Assembly: GCA_045591315.1 (NCBI GenBank)
Contig: JAZNSN010000026.1
Coordinates: forward strand, 69,592-133,591
DNA: 64,000 bases
DNA from: HGM04593 sp045591315
Lineage (GTDB): Bacteria > Bacteroidota > Bacteroidia > Bacteroidales > Bacteroidaceae
Direction of reading: 5' to 3'
This document shows, piece by piece, positions 7,876 through 17,018 of the stretch (positions within the stretch are counted from its first letter, which is position 1; the number at the start of each line of letters is the position of its first letter). The position numbers and the translations under genes are program-made. The notes beneath the pieces are model-generated. The model made no database searches. It was not told where the DNA came from and saw nothing but the letters and a program-made list of their open reading frames with translations.

Positions 7876-8337
7876 TTAGAATGTGATGCTTGTAATCTCA
7901 AGGTAGAGCTTGCCTTGCGGAACGGTAATCTCTGCAACATCGCCAATCTTCTTGCCGAGGAGTCCCTTGGCAATAGGGGTGTTGATTGAAATCTTTGCCT
8001 CGCGAAGGTTTGCCTCGCTCTCTGGAACGATTGTATATTGCATTGCAGCACCGGTCTTTGTGTTCTTCAAGCCAACCTTGGTGAGAACCTGTACAGTGTC
8101 GGTGTTGAGCTTTGAGGTATCGATGATTTTTGCATCGGCAATAACCATCTTGAGTTCGTTGATTCTCATCTCCAACAAACCCTGTGCCTCCTTTGCAGCA
8201 TCGTATTCCGCGTTCTCCGACAAGTCTCCCTTGTCGCGTGCTTCTGCTATCTGGCGCACAACTTCCGGACGTTTTGCTTCCAGCTCCTTTAAATCGGCCA
8301 ACAATTTCTTGTAGCCTTCTTCTGACATATAGCTCAT
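7876..8337 (-). CDS. greA: Transcription elongation factor GreA
   Basis: Rescues backtracked RNA polymerase by stimulating transcript cleavage. The 153 residues show the N-terminal coiled coil with YMSEEGYKKL and the acidic tip region ARDKGDLSENAEYDAAKEAQ (about 33-52), then the C-terminal FKBP-like domain ending with TPIAKGLLGKKIGD. The ATG at 8337 gives the usual GreA N-terminus. A strong promoter lies about 145 bases upstream, leaving a long untranslated leader, and the HIT gene follows in the same operon. Confidence 0.95.
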   Translation of the reverse strand: MSYMSEEGYKKLLADLKELEAKRPEVVRQIAEARDKGDLSENAEYDAAKEAQGLLEMRINELKMVIADAKIIDTSKLNTDTVQVLTKVGLKNTKTGAAMQYTIVPESEANLREAKISINTPIAKGLLGKKIGDVAEITVPQGKLYLEITSITF

Positions 8338-8482
8338 GTTTAATTAGTTTTATTTTATTGAATATTATCCTATAACAATTGTCCGGGAAAATGTTTCAAG
8401 ATGCTTCGTCTCTTTTTGAAAAACACTAAAACAAAGGATTCCAACACTAGTGCTGGAACCCATTTCCCTTACTTTACTTTTG

Positions 8483-8513
8483 CAAAGGTAGCTTCTTTTG
8501 GCAAAAAACCAAA
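8483..8513 (-). promoter_or_regulatory. Promoter of greA-HIT operon with long leader
   Basis: On the minus strand TTTG (8510-8513), 19 bases, TACCTTTG (8483-8490) is a near-perfect Bacteroidetes promoter. The transcript would carry a leader of about 140 bases containing an imperfect palindrome around 8438-8461 (GATTCCAACACTAGTG and its partner). Confidence 0.65.
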
Positions 8514-8572
8514 ATTTATGCGTTGAATTTTTATCTATTATCCTTTTATAACTCTTTTTGTGATATGCGCCG

Positions 8573-9754
8573 TCATTGGGCAATAAGAGCCTTTATTTCT
8601 TTCTCCAGATCGCTTATCTGGTTGTCGCGCAGTACAATCTCGTTCTTCTTGTTTATAAGATAGAATGTCGGCAGTGTATGCACGTTGTAGAGCAGGGCGT
8701 TGGGCGATGCGGCTCCCTGTCCGTCACGTACACAAATCCAGGGAAGGTTGCTTGCCGACTGCTGCCAGAAGTGCTCTCTGTTGTCGAATGATATCTGGTA
8801 TATCTCCAGTCCGCTGTTCCTGTATTTGTTGTAGAGATCGCGCAGCATGAGATTGCGGCTGCTTATGCGCGCATCTTCATAAATGGTGAAGTCGAGCAGC
8901 ACAACCTTGCCGCTGAGTGATGAAAGCTTGATGCTGTCACCCTTTGCATTCGGAAGACTTATATCAAAGAGTCCGGTTGTCTTTATTTCGCTTTCGCTTG
9001 CTTCTATTGTTCTCTGTTTTGCCGGCTGGGTCGCTTTCATTCCTCTTTCGGCAATATCATACAGATGGTGTGTGCGCTTTGCATGCGGGAATCTGTTCTG
9101 CAGGTTTGTGGCTACAGCTGCATAGCACTTGCTGTCGTTCCTGTTTGACATGGGGTTGAAAAGAGGCTCGCCGTTCAGTGTAAGTGAGAGTGCGTAATAT
9201 GCGCTTGCTCCTCCGGGGTTGCTGGCAATATACTGCTTTGTAATGTTTCTTTTGAATTCAGCAATCAACTCATATATTTCATCTCTGGTCTTGAAAATTG
9301 CCGGTGATTTGCTGTTTATCATGTGGCTGACCTGCTTCTCTAGGGCAAGCTGCAGCTCTCCAAGTTCTTTTATGCGTGTGCTTTCCTCGCTGCCTTTTAC
9401 AGTGTATGATCTCGTAAAACTCTCCGCATTACATTCAAGTGTCAGGCATTCTGTCGAGTCAATGGCTACGGTTATAGGCCGTTTCCCCTTTAGTGTTACA
9501 AAATAGAATTCGTAGCTTTCGGGCTGTGGCTGCTCGAAACTGAACTCTCCTTCTGCATCCAGTTTTATAGAGTCGATTGTAGTTATGCCTTCGATTCCGA
9601 TATTGGACAAGTAGAGCATCTTGCCGTCGGCATTCTCTACTTTGCCGTTTATAGTGAATGTGGGGCCGTCATAGCTGCTGTTGCATGAGAATATGAAGAG
9701 TGATGCTGCTGCAAGCAACAGCGTAAAGATGTGTTTTGACTTTAAGATATCCAT
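8573..9754 (-). CDS. TlpA-like lipoprotein with DUF4369 domain and degenerate thioredoxin site
   Basis: The 393-residue lipoprotein (lipobox IFSC) has an N-terminal DUF4369 beta domain (FTINGKVENADGKMLYLSNI), a helical middle, and a C-terminal AhpC/TSA-thioredoxin fold (SLSGKVVLLDFT, LEIYQISFDNREHFW, TLPTFYLINKKNEIV). The position where TlpA/ResA proteins carry WCxxC instead reads TIYEDARISS. No CXXC is present, although the cis-Pro region TLPTFYL is kept. It is therefore probably not a thiol oxidoreductase, and may bind or scaffold. The ATG at 9754 is used because it directly precedes the lipoprotein signal. It is divergent from pnp. Confidence 0.82.
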   Translation of the reverse strand: MDILKSKHIFTLLLAAASLFIFSCNSSYDGPTFTINGKVENADGKMLYLSNIGIEGITTIDSIKLDAEGEFSFEQPQPESYEFYFVTLKGKRPITVAIDSTECLTLECNAESFTRSYTVKGSEESTRIKELGELQLALEKQVSHMINSKSPAIFKTRDEIYELIAEFKRNITKQYIASNPGGASAYYALSLTLNGEPLFNPMSNRNDSKCYAAVATNLQNRFPHAKRTHHLYDIAERGMKATQPAKQRTIEASESEIKTTGLFDISLPNAKGDSIKLSSLSGKVVLLDFTIYEDARISSRNLMLRDLYNKYRNSGLEIYQISFDNREHFWQQSASNLPWICVRDGQGAASPNALLYNVHTLPTFYLINKKNEIVLRDNQISDLEKEIKALIAQ

Positions 9755-9775
9755 AATGTTATGTTTTTTTCGGCA

Positions 9776-9812
9776 CAAAGATAGTTAAAATGTGGAAAAT
9801 TGTATATCTTTG
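9776..9812. promoter_or_regulatory. Divergent promoters between the TlpA-like gene and pnp
   Basis: A minus-strand -7 box TATCTTTG (reverse complement at 9776-9783) serves the lipoprotein gene, and a plus-strand TATCTTTG (9805-9812) serves pnp. The -33 elements are weak for both. Confidence 0.5.
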
Positions 9813-9850
9813 CAAGAATTAGAAATAAAAAACTTATTTAAAAAGATAGA

Positions 9851-12031
9851 ATGATGAATGTTGTTACGAAAAATGTGGCCTTGCCCGATGGTCGTGTGAT
9901 TACCATTGAGACAGGTAAGCTTGCAAAGCAAGCCGACGGCGCAGTTATGCTGCGTTTGGGCAATACGATGCTTTTGGCCACAGTCTGCGCAGCTAAGGAC
10001 GCTGTTCCAGGCACCGATTTTATGCCTCTTCAGGTAGAGTACAAAGAGAAATATGCGGCTTTCGGCCGTTTCCCCGGTGGCTTCACAAGACGTGAAGGCA
10101 AGGCTTCGGATTATGAGATTCTTACATGCCGTCTTGTTGACCGTGCTCTTCGTCCTCTCTTCCCCGATAACTACCATGCCGAGGTTTATGTCAATATAGT
10201 ACTCTTCTCGGCCGATGGCGTTGACATGCCGGATGCTCTTGCAGGTCTTGCAGCTTCTGCAGCCCTGGCAGTATCCGATATTCCTTTCGGCGGTCCTATA
10301 TCAGAGGTTCGTGTGGCGCGCATTGGCGGCGAATTCGTTGTTAATCCTACATTCGCACAGCTCGAAGAGGCTGACATGGATATCATGGTTGCTGCAACAT
10401 ACGACAACATCATGATGGTTGAGGGTGAAATGAAAGAGGTTTCTGAAAACGATCTTCTCGAAGCGATGAAGGTGGCTCATGAGGCTATCAAGGTTCATTG
10501 CAAGGCTCAGATGGAGCTTATGGAAGAGGTCGGCTCAACCGTAAAGCGTGAATATTGCCATGAGGTGAACGACGAAGAGCTCCGCGCTCAGGTTCACGAG
10601 GCTTGCTATGCAAAGGCATACGCAGTTGCGGCAAGCGGCAATAACGACAAGCATGGCCGTGGCGAGGCATTCGAGGCTATCAAGGAGGAGTTCAAGGCTC
10701 AGTTCACTGAGGAGGAGCTCGAAGAGAAGGGTGCTCTCATCGACCGCTACTACCACGATGTGGAGAAAGAGGCTATGCGCCGCTGCATTCTCGACGAGGG
10801 CAAGCGTCTCGACGGCCGTAAGACAACAGAGATACGTCCTATCTGGTGTGAGGCTGGCTATCTGCCCGGCCCTCACGGTTCTGCAGTGTTTACACGCGGT
10901 GAAACTCAGTCTTTGACAACCGTTACACTTGGTACAAAACGTGATGAGAAGATTATCGACGATGTTATGAACCAGGGTACAGAGCGTTTCCTGCTTCACT
11001 ATAACTTCCCGCCGTTCTCTACAGGCGAGGCACGTCCTCAGCGTGGCGTAGGCCGTCGTGAGATAGGTCACGGTAACCTTGCTTGCCGTGCGTTGAAGAA
11101 TATGATTCCTGCCGATTATCCGTATTGCGTGCGTGTAGTATCCGATATTCTCGAATCAAACGGTTCTTCCTCAATGGCTACGGTATGTGCAGGAACTCTC
11201 GCGCTTATGGATGCCGGTGTGAAGATAAAGAAGCCTGTTTCGGGTATCGCAATGGGTCTTATCAAGAATGCAGGTGAAGAGAAGTATGCTGTATTGAGCG
11301 ATATTCTCGGTGATGAGGACCACTTGGGCGATATGGACTTCAAGGTGACCGGTACAGTTGACGGTATTACTGCAACACAGATGGATATCAAGGTCGATGG
11401 CCTCTCATACGAAATCCTTGAGAAGGCATTAAACCAGGCACGTGACGGCCGTATGCACATCCTCGGCAAGATAACCGAGTGCATTGCTGAGCCACGTGCA
11501 GAACTCAAGCCGCACGCTCCACGCATCGAGACAATGCGTATTCCTAAGGAGTTCATCGGTGCTGTAATAGGCCCCGGCGGAAAGATTATCCAGGGTATGC
11601 AGGAAGAGACTGGTGCTACAATCTCTATCGAGGAGGTTGAAGGCGAGGGTATAATCGAAATAGCTGCTAACAACGGCAAGGCTATCAACGATGCCATTGC
11701 CAAGATTAAGGCTATTGTGGCAATACCTGAGGCTGGTGAGGTTTATGAGGGTACCGTACGCAGTGTAATGCCATACGGTGCATTCGTTGAGTTCATGCCT
11801 GGAAAGGATGGCCTGCTCCACATCTCAGAAATTGACTGGAAGCGTTTCGAGACAATGGAGGAGACCGGTATAAACGAGGGTGACAAGCTGCAGGTAAAGC
11901 TTGTTGAAATTGACCCGAAGACCGGCAAGTTCAAGCTTTCGCGCAAGGCTCTCCTGGAGAAGCCCGAAGGCTATGAGGAGCGTGAGCGTCGTCCACGTCG
12001 CGAGCGTCGTCCACATGGCGATAAGGAATAA
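9851..12031 (+). CDS. pnp: Polyribonucleotide nucleotidyltransferase (PNPase)
   Basis: Phosphorolytic 3'-5' exoribonuclease of mRNA decay. At 726 residues it has the full architecture: first RNase PH core (FGRFPGGFTRREGKASDYEILTCRLVDRALRPLFP region, about 75-110), helical linker, second RNase PH core (HYNFPPFSTGEARPQRGVGRREIGHGNLA region, about 375-405, plus SDILGDEDHLGDMDFKVTGT region), KH domain (IPKEFIGAVIGPGGKII, about 560) and S1 domain (YEGTVRSVMPYGAFVEF, about 636). The C-terminus is Arg-rich. It appears monocistronic, with a palindrome immediately after the stop. Confidence 0.98.
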   Translation: MMNVVTKNVALPDGRVITIETGKLAKQADGAVMLRLGNTMLLATVCAAKDAVPGTDFMPLQVEYKEKYAAFGRFPGGFTRREGKASDYEILTCRLVDRALRPLFPDNYHAEVYVNIVLFSADGVDMPDALAGLAASAALAVSDIPFGGPISEVRVARIGGEFVVNPTFAQLEEADMDIMVAATYDNIMMVEGEMKEVSENDLLEAMKVAHEAIKVHCKAQMELMEEVGSTVKREYCHEVNDEELRAQVHEACYAKAYAVAASGNNDKHGRGEAFEAIKEEFKAQFTEEELEEKGALIDRYYHDVEKEAMRRCILDEGKRLDGRKTTEIRPIWCEAGYLPGPHGSAVFTRGETQSLTTVTLGTKRDEKIIDDVMNQGTERFLLHYNFPPFSTGEARPQRGVGRREIGHGNLACRALKNMIPADYPYCVRVVSDILESNGSSSMATVCAGTLALMDAGVKIKKPVSGIAMGLIKNAGEEKYAVLSDILGDEDHLGDMDFKVTGTVDGITATQMDIKVDGLSYEILEKALNQARDGRMHILGKITECIAEPRAELKPHAPRIETMRIPKEFIGAVIGPGGKIIQGMQEETGATISIEEVEGEGIIEIAANNGKAINDAIAKIKAIVAIPEAGEVYEGTVRSVMPYGAFVEFMPGKDGLLHISEIDWKRFETMEETGINEGDKLQVKLVEIDPKTGKFKLSRKALLEKPEGYEERERRPRRERRPHGDKE

Positions 12032-12036
12032 TTTAC

Positions 12037-12060
12037 TGCAGCGGGCAATTGCCCGCTGCA
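12037..12060 (+). terminator. Palindromic terminator after pnp
   Basis: A 24-base perfect palindrome (TGCAGCGGGCAA and its complement) begins 6 bases after the pnp stop codon and is followed by ATTTATTTAT. The T-run is interrupted, so termination may be partial. Confidence 0.6.
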
Positions 12061-12164
12061 ATTTATTTATATAAGGTATAGTTTAAATAAATTTAAAAAT
12101 ATCTCCTCGCATTAGCGGAATATGATATTTTATATATCTTCGCATATACAAAAAACATATAGTC

Positions 12165-13064
12165 ATGAAAAAGATTAGAGCAGCCATCGTTGGTTATGGC
12201 AATATTGGAAAATATACACTTCAGGCTCTGCTTGCTGCGCCTGACTTTGAAGTTGCCGGTGTTGTGCGTCGTTCAGGTGCAGAGAATCTTCCCGCAGAAC
12301 TTGAGGGCTATAATGTAGTGAAGGATATACGTGAACTGGGCGATGTAGATGTTGCAATCCTGTCAACTCCTACACGTAGCGTGGAAAAGTATGCCAAGGA
12401 TATTCTTGCACTAGGAATAAATACCGTTGACAGCTTTGACATACATTCCAAGATTCTTGAGTTGCGCAGTTCTCTGAGCGAAAGTGCCGAGGCCGGAAAT
12501 GCCGTATCTATCATATCGGCAGGCTGGGACCCTGGAAGCGACTCGGTCATCCGTACCTTGCTTGAAGCGATAGCTCCTAAGGGCATTACATATACAAACT
12601 TCGGTCCGGGAATGAGTATGGGTCATACTGTAGCTGTCAAGGCTATCGAGGGCGTGAAAGCAGCCCTTTCTATGACAATACCTGTAGGAACAGGAATACA
12701 TCGCCGTATGGTATATATCGAGCTTGAAGAGGGCTACGATTTCAATCAGGTATCAGCAGCCATAAAGGCCGACCCGTACTTCGTGAATGACGAAACGCAT
12801 GTGATGAATGTTCCTTCCGTGGATGCTCTTCTTGACATGGGACACGGAGTGAACCTTACACGCAAGGGCGTTTCGGGTACAACCCAAAACCAGCTCTTCG
12901 AGTTCAATATGAGAATCAACAATCCTGCGCTTACAGCCCAGGTGCTTGTATGTTGTGCCAGAGCAACAATGCGTCAGGCTCCAGGTTGCTATACAATGAT
13001 AGAGATTCCGCTTATCGACTTGCTATACGGCGACCGTGAGCAGCATATAGCTCATCTGGTATAA
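12165..13064 (+). CDS. ddh: meso-Diaminopimelate D-dehydrogenase
   Basis: Reductive amination of tetrahydrodipicolinate with NADPH and ammonia to give meso-diaminopimelate directly, for lysine and peptidoglycan synthesis. The 299 residues begin with a Rossmann fold (IRAAIVGYGNIGKYTLQAL), and include SAGWDPGSDSVIRTLLEAIAP and FGPGMSMGHTVAVKAI, both characteristic of Ddh. This one-step route replaces the succinylase, acetylase or aminotransferase steps. It is monocistronic, with a -7 box TATCTTCG at 12135-12142. Confidence 0.93.
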   Translation: MKKIRAAIVGYGNIGKYTLQALLAAPDFEVAGVVRRSGAENLPAELEGYNVVKDIRELGDVDVAILSTPTRSVEKYAKDILALGINTVDSFDIHSKILELRSSLSESAEAGNAVSIISAGWDPGSDSVIRTLLEAIAPKGITYTNFGPGMSMGHTVAVKAIEGVKAALSMTIPVGTGIHRRMVYIELEEGYDFNQVSAAIKADPYFVNDETHVMNVPSVDALLDMGHGVNLTRKGVSGTTQNQLFEFNMRINNPALTAQVLVCCARATMRQAPGCYTMIEIPLIDLLYGDREQHIAHLV

Positions 13065-13090
13065 TGGCATAAGTGACAAATTATAGTTAA

Positions 13091-13138
13091 AAGCGCAATG
13101 GTTAGCTTGAATATAGCTCTCTGTTGCGTTTTTTTTAC
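13091..13138 (+). terminator. Terminator after ddh
   Basis: CGCAA (13094-13098) pairs with TTGCG (13124-13128), with an inner AGCT/AGCT pairing at 13104-13107 and 13115-13118, followed by eight Ts. This fits a Rho-independent terminator about 30 bases past the ddh stop. Confidence 0.6.
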
Positions 13139-13167
13139 TATTTTCGCAACTCAATTCCATTACTGTT

Positions 13168-14478
13168 ATGAGTGAAAACAAGAGAGCCTCGTTCGGGGGC
13201 AAATTGAGTGTGATACTTGTTTCGGCCGGCAGTGCTATCGGCCTTGGTGCAATATGGCGTTTCCCTTATATAGCCGGCAAGCACGGAGGGGCGGCATTCC
13301 TTGTGGTTTTCCTGTTGAGCGTGCTTGCTGTGGGCATCCCTGCCATGCTCGCCGAATTTGCTGTGGGGCGTAAGACAAGAAAGAATGCAGTAGGTGCCTT
13401 CCGCTCTCTCTCCAAATATTGGAGCTGGCTCGGTTACAGCGGTGTGATATGTGCCATGCTCATATCGGGCTATTACTATATCATTGCCGGTTGGTCGCTT
13501 GAGTACCTTGTCAACTCGGCCGATGGCTCGATGTTCGCTTCTTCTCTCACATTCAAGGAACAGTTCGAGGCCTTCCAGGGTTCATACCGTCCGCTGTTCT
13601 ATTGTATAGCATTTATTCTGTTGACCCACTTCATTGTGTCGAGGGGTGTGGAGAAAGGTATCGAAAAGGCTTCCAGGATAATGATGCCGGCACTGTTTGT
13701 GATACTTGTACTCATGGCTGTGCGAGTGGCATTCATGCCTAATGCAGTGGAGGGTTACCGCTTCTTTCTCTCATGTGACTTTGCCGAGGCATTCAAGCCC
13801 GAAACTATAATGATGGCTATGGGGCAGGCTTTCTTCTCGTTGTCTGTAGGCATGGGATGCATGGTTACCTATGCTTCATATTTCAAGAACAACAACAATC
13901 TTTTCTCAACATCTTTCAATGTATCGATATTGACAATACTTGTATCGGTTCTGGCTGGTCTGGTCATTTTTCCGGCTGTGTTCAGCGCCGGGCTGCAGCC
14001 TACAGAGGGTCCTGCGATTGTGTTCGTGACACTGCCTGAAATATTCAGCGGCATGCCGTTGGCAGCAGTGTGGTCGGCAATATTCTTCGTGCTTGTAGTT
14101 CTTGCCTCGCTTACATCTACAATCTCTTTCCATGAGGTTATTACAGCATATCTCAGCGAAGAGTTCAAGCTCAGCCGCAAGGTATCTGCCGCAATTACTT
14201 CTGCATTGTCTATACTCCTATGTACAATGACATTCTTTTCGCTCTTCGGAGTGGATTTCTTTACGCTGTTCGATTATCTGTCGGCCAATATCATAATGCC
14301 GTTAGGCGCACTACTTACCTGTATTCTTGTAATATGGTTCATGAAGAAGAATTTCATGAAAGAGCAGCTTACCAATAACGGCAGTGTGAACAAGTATATA
14401 GCACCGGTGGTCGTGTTCATGCTCAAGTATGTCACCCCGTTGCTGATATTCTATATATTCATCAAGAATTTCATCTGA
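13168..14478 (+). CDS. Sodium-dependent transporter, NSS (SNF) family
   Basis: An inner-membrane LeuT-fold importer that couples sodium to uptake of an amino acid or similar solute. The first helix contains the family signature GSAIGLGAIWRFPYIAGKHG (about 22-41) with the unwound sodium/substrate site. About 11 hydrophobic segments follow over 436 residues. The bacterial length is typical; the Asn common before WRFPY is Ala here. The substrate cannot be read from the sequence; tyrosine, tryptophan or methionine transport are known for relatives. It stands alone and ends at a shared palindromic terminator. Confidence 0.9.
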   Translation: MSENKRASFGGKLSVILVSAGSAIGLGAIWRFPYIAGKHGGAAFLVVFLLSVLAVGIPAMLAEFAVGRKTRKNAVGAFRSLSKYWSWLGYSGVICAMLISGYYYIIAGWSLEYLVNSADGSMFASSLTFKEQFEAFQGSYRPLFYCIAFILLTHFIVSRGVEKGIEKASRIMMPALFVILVLMAVRVAFMPNAVEGYRFFLSCDFAEAFKPETIMMAMGQAFFSLSVGMGCMVTYASYFKNNNNLFSTSFNVSILTILVSVLAGLVIFPAVFSAGLQPTEGPAIVFVTLPEIFSGMPLAAVWSAIFFVLVVLASLTSTISFHEVITAYLSEEFKLSRKVSAAITSALSILLCTMTFFSLFGVDFFTLFDYLSANIIMPLGALLTCILVIWFMKKNFMKEQLTNNGSVNKYIAPVVVFMLKYVTPLLIFYIFIKNFI

Positions 14479-14486
14479 TAGATTAT

Positions 14487-14532
14487 ATAACCATTAGGAG
14501 CAACGGATTTCCGTTGCTCCTAATGGTTATAA
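14487..14532. terminator. Bidirectional terminator between convergent transporter and murF-alr
   Basis: A 22-bp perfect stem (14487-14508 with 14511-14532) surrounds a 2-base centre, between the stop codons of two convergent genes that are 59 bases apart. Flanking A/T-rich sequence makes it usable from both sides. Confidence 0.8.
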
Positions 14533-14537
14533 TAGCC

Positions 14538-17018
14538 TTAATCGCTGTAATAGACTCTCTTGATTCTTGTTGAGACAGATGTGAGCACTTCGTACGGTAT
14601 TGTCTCCAGCCATTCGGCAAGCTGTGCCACAGGGAGCGTGGGACCGAATATCTCAACAGTGTCGCCTTCCTTGCACTCGATATCCGATACGTCTATCATA
14701 CACACATCCATGCAGATATTTCCTATATAAGGTGCTTTCTTGCCGTTCACTATGCAGTATCCTTTCCTGTTGCCGAGTTTGCGGTTAAGTCCGTCGGCAT
14801 ATCCTATGGGCAGTGCCGCTATGCGGGAGTCGCGTTCAAGGCTGCCTTTTCTGCTATAGCCTACGGTCTCCTCTGCAGGAACGTCATGTATCTGCAGAAT
14901 AATAGTCTTGAGTGTTGATATCGGGCGCAGTCTTGCATCCTCTCCTATCGGCGATATACCGTATAACCCTATTCCAAGACGAACCATATCGAGTTGCGAT
15001 TCAAGGAACCGTTCAGCTCCTGCACTGTTGCATATATGGCGAAGAATCTTGTCAGGGAAGGCTTGCTGCAATGCTTTGGATGCCTGCTCGAAACGTTCTC
15101 TCTGTATCTGGCTGAATGCATCGAAGATAGGGCTGTCGCTGCCGACAAAATGTGAGAATACCGAGCGCGGAATAAGTATGTTCTGACGTTTCAGTTCCTC
15201 AATAAGTGCCGGAATCTCTTCGGGCAGGAACCCCAGACGGTGCATGCCTGTATCTATCTTTATGTGTATCGGGTAATCGGTTATGCCTTCATGGTTTGCT
15301 GCCTGTATGAGCGACCTCAGCATGCCGAAGCTATATACTTCCGGCTCCAGTTTGTTGTCGAAGAGAGTGCGGAACGAACTTGGTTCCGGGTTCATCACAA
15401 TTATGCCGGTTGTTATTCCCTCCCTTCGTAGCTCTGCACCTTCATCGGCAACAGCTACCGCAAGGTAATCGACATTGCACTCCTGCAATGTGCGTCCGAC
15501 TTCCAGTGCTCCTGCGCCATAGGCCGAAGCCTTGACCATGCAAACGCACTTCGTGTTGGGGTTGAGTCTGTTGCGGTACAGGTTGAGGTTGTCGCGGAGG
15601 GCACTCAAGTTAACTTCGAGTATTGTCTGGTGAACTTTCTTTTCAAGCACTTCCGATACATCTTCGAAATGGAACGAACGCGAGCCTTTTATCAATACGC
15701 ACTCACTCTTTATATCCTCCAGTATACCCGATGCAAGCAACTTTTCTGTGCTCTTGAAGAAGTGGCATACGATGTTGCTGCTTCTGAATATTTCAGCCTG
15801 TGACAGTATCTCCTTTCCTACACCTATGAACTTCTCTATATTTCTTTTTTCCATGAGTTGCAGAATTGTTCTGTACAACTCTTGTGTGCTCTCGCCGCTC
15901 TGTTTTATGTCGGCCATGATAAGAGTGCGCTTCAAGCTGGGTGCAGTGCTGTTCCTACGCTCCATAAAGTCGAGAGCAATATCCAATGATGCTGTATCGG
16001 AGTTATAGCTGTCGTTTATTACGATACATCCGCGCTTGCCTTCCTTTACTTCGAGACGCATGGCTACCGGTTCGAGGGATTCCATTCGTTCTGCAATCGT
16101 TTCCTGCGGAACATTGAGATAGAGGGATACGGCAAGGCATGAAATTGAGTCTTCAATGGATGCTTCGTCAAGGAAAGGAATACGATAGCTGTTCTCAACA
16201 GAATGATATCTGTATGTTATAGTTGTTCCGCACTTCTCCTTTTCGACCGACTTTATATATAATGGCCTGCTTGGGTCTTTGCGCGACCATGCTATCTCTT
16301 GTGACGGAAGCATTGCGTGGGTGACGCAATCGGAAATAACCGGGTCATCGGCATTGTATATTATGATCTCGCAATTCTTGAAGAGAGATAGTTTCTCCCT
16401 GCATTTCTCCTGCAGGCTTCCGAAGTTCTCCTGATGGGCGCCGCTTATATTTGTCATGATGCCGATAGCCGGCCTTATAATCTCTTGTAGGCTGTCCATC
16501 TCCTGAGGCTTTGAGATACCGGCTTCGAATATGCCTAATGTGCATTCTTTGCCGATTCTCCATACCGACAGAGGAACGCCTATCTGCGAATTGTAGCTGC
16601 GTGGGGAACGTATCACATTGTATGTTCCGGAGGTGAGCTGATATAGCCACTCCTTTACTATTGTCTTGCCGTCACTGCCGGTTATGCCTACTACCGGAAT
16701 GCTGAAACGGGAACGGTGATGTGCCGCAAGTTGCTGCAATGCCTTTGTGCTGTCGTTGCACTCCAATATATTGGCATCGGCAAGGTTCTGGAATCTTTCG
16801 GCATCGTTTACAATAAAGTTCCTGACCCCTCTGCCGTAAAGTGTCTCCACGTAGTCGTGCCCGTCGCCGTGTCTTGTCTTTATGGCGAAGAACAGAGTCT
16901 CCTCCGGGAAACTGAGTGAACGGCTGTCTGTCAGCAAACGGGTTACACGGTTGCCAGGAGCCGGCAGGTTTCCTTTGGCTCTCAGTATCTCCTTTATCTT
17001 TTCAATAGTGTATTGCAT
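14538..17018 (-). CDS. Fused MurF ligase and alanine racemase
   Basis: A bifunctional 826-residue cytosolic enzyme. The N-terminal half (about 1-440) is MurF, which adds D-Ala-D-Ala to the UDP-MurNAc-tripeptide; it shows the ATP loop VVGITGSDGKTIVKEW (about 108-123) and NDSYNSD. The C-terminal half (about 455-826) is a PLP-dependent alanine racemase, with the PLP lysine in CVCMVKASAYGAG and the catalytic Tyr in ALPIGYADGLNRKLGN. Fusing the D-Ala source to the enzyme that uses D-Ala-D-Ala is known in Bacteroidetes. The P-loop has Asp where Asn is usual. The gene start overlaps the upstream GSCFA gene by 25 bases. Confidence 0.95.
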   Translation of the reverse strand: MQYTIEKIKEILRAKGNLPAPGNRVTRLLTDSRSLSFPEETLFFAIKTRHGDGHDYVETLYGRGVRNFIVNDAERFQNLADANILECNDSTKALQQLAAHHRSRFSIPVVGITGSDGKTIVKEWLYQLTSGTYNVIRSPRSYNSQIGVPLSVWRIGKECTLGIFEAGISKPQEMDSLQEIIRPAIGIMTNISGAHQENFGSLQEKCREKLSLFKNCEIIIYNADDPVISDCVTHAMLPSQEIAWSRKDPSRPLYIKSVEKEKCGTTITYRYHSVENSYRIPFLDEASIEDSISCLAVSLYLNVPQETIAERMESLEPVAMRLEVKEGKRGCIVINDSYNSDTASLDIALDFMERRNSTAPSLKRTLIMADIKQSGESTQELYRTILQLMEKRNIEKFIGVGKEILSQAEIFRSSNIVCHFFKSTEKLLASGILEDIKSECVLIKGSRSFHFEDVSEVLEKKVHQTILEVNLSALRDNLNLYRNRLNPNTKCVCMVKASAYGAGALEVGRTLQECNVDYLAVAVADEGAELRREGITTGIIVMNPEPSSFRTLFDNKLEPEVYSFGMLRSLIQAANHEGITDYPIHIKIDTGMHRLGFLPEEIPALIEELKRQNILIPRSVFSHFVGSDSPIFDAFSQIQRERFEQASKALQQAFPDKILRHICNSAGAERFLESQLDMVRLGIGLYGISPIGEDARLRPISTLKTIILQIHDVPAEETVGYSRKGSLERDSRIAALPIGYADGLNRKLGNRKGYCIVNGKKAPYIGNICMDVCMIDVSDIECKEGDTVEIFGPTLPVAQLAEWLETIPYEVLTSVSTRIKRVYYSD

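Noticed and set aside
7362..7879. Plus-strand open frames opposite the HIT and GreA genes
   Set aside because: They overlap two recognised genes on the other strand and show no coherent protein features.
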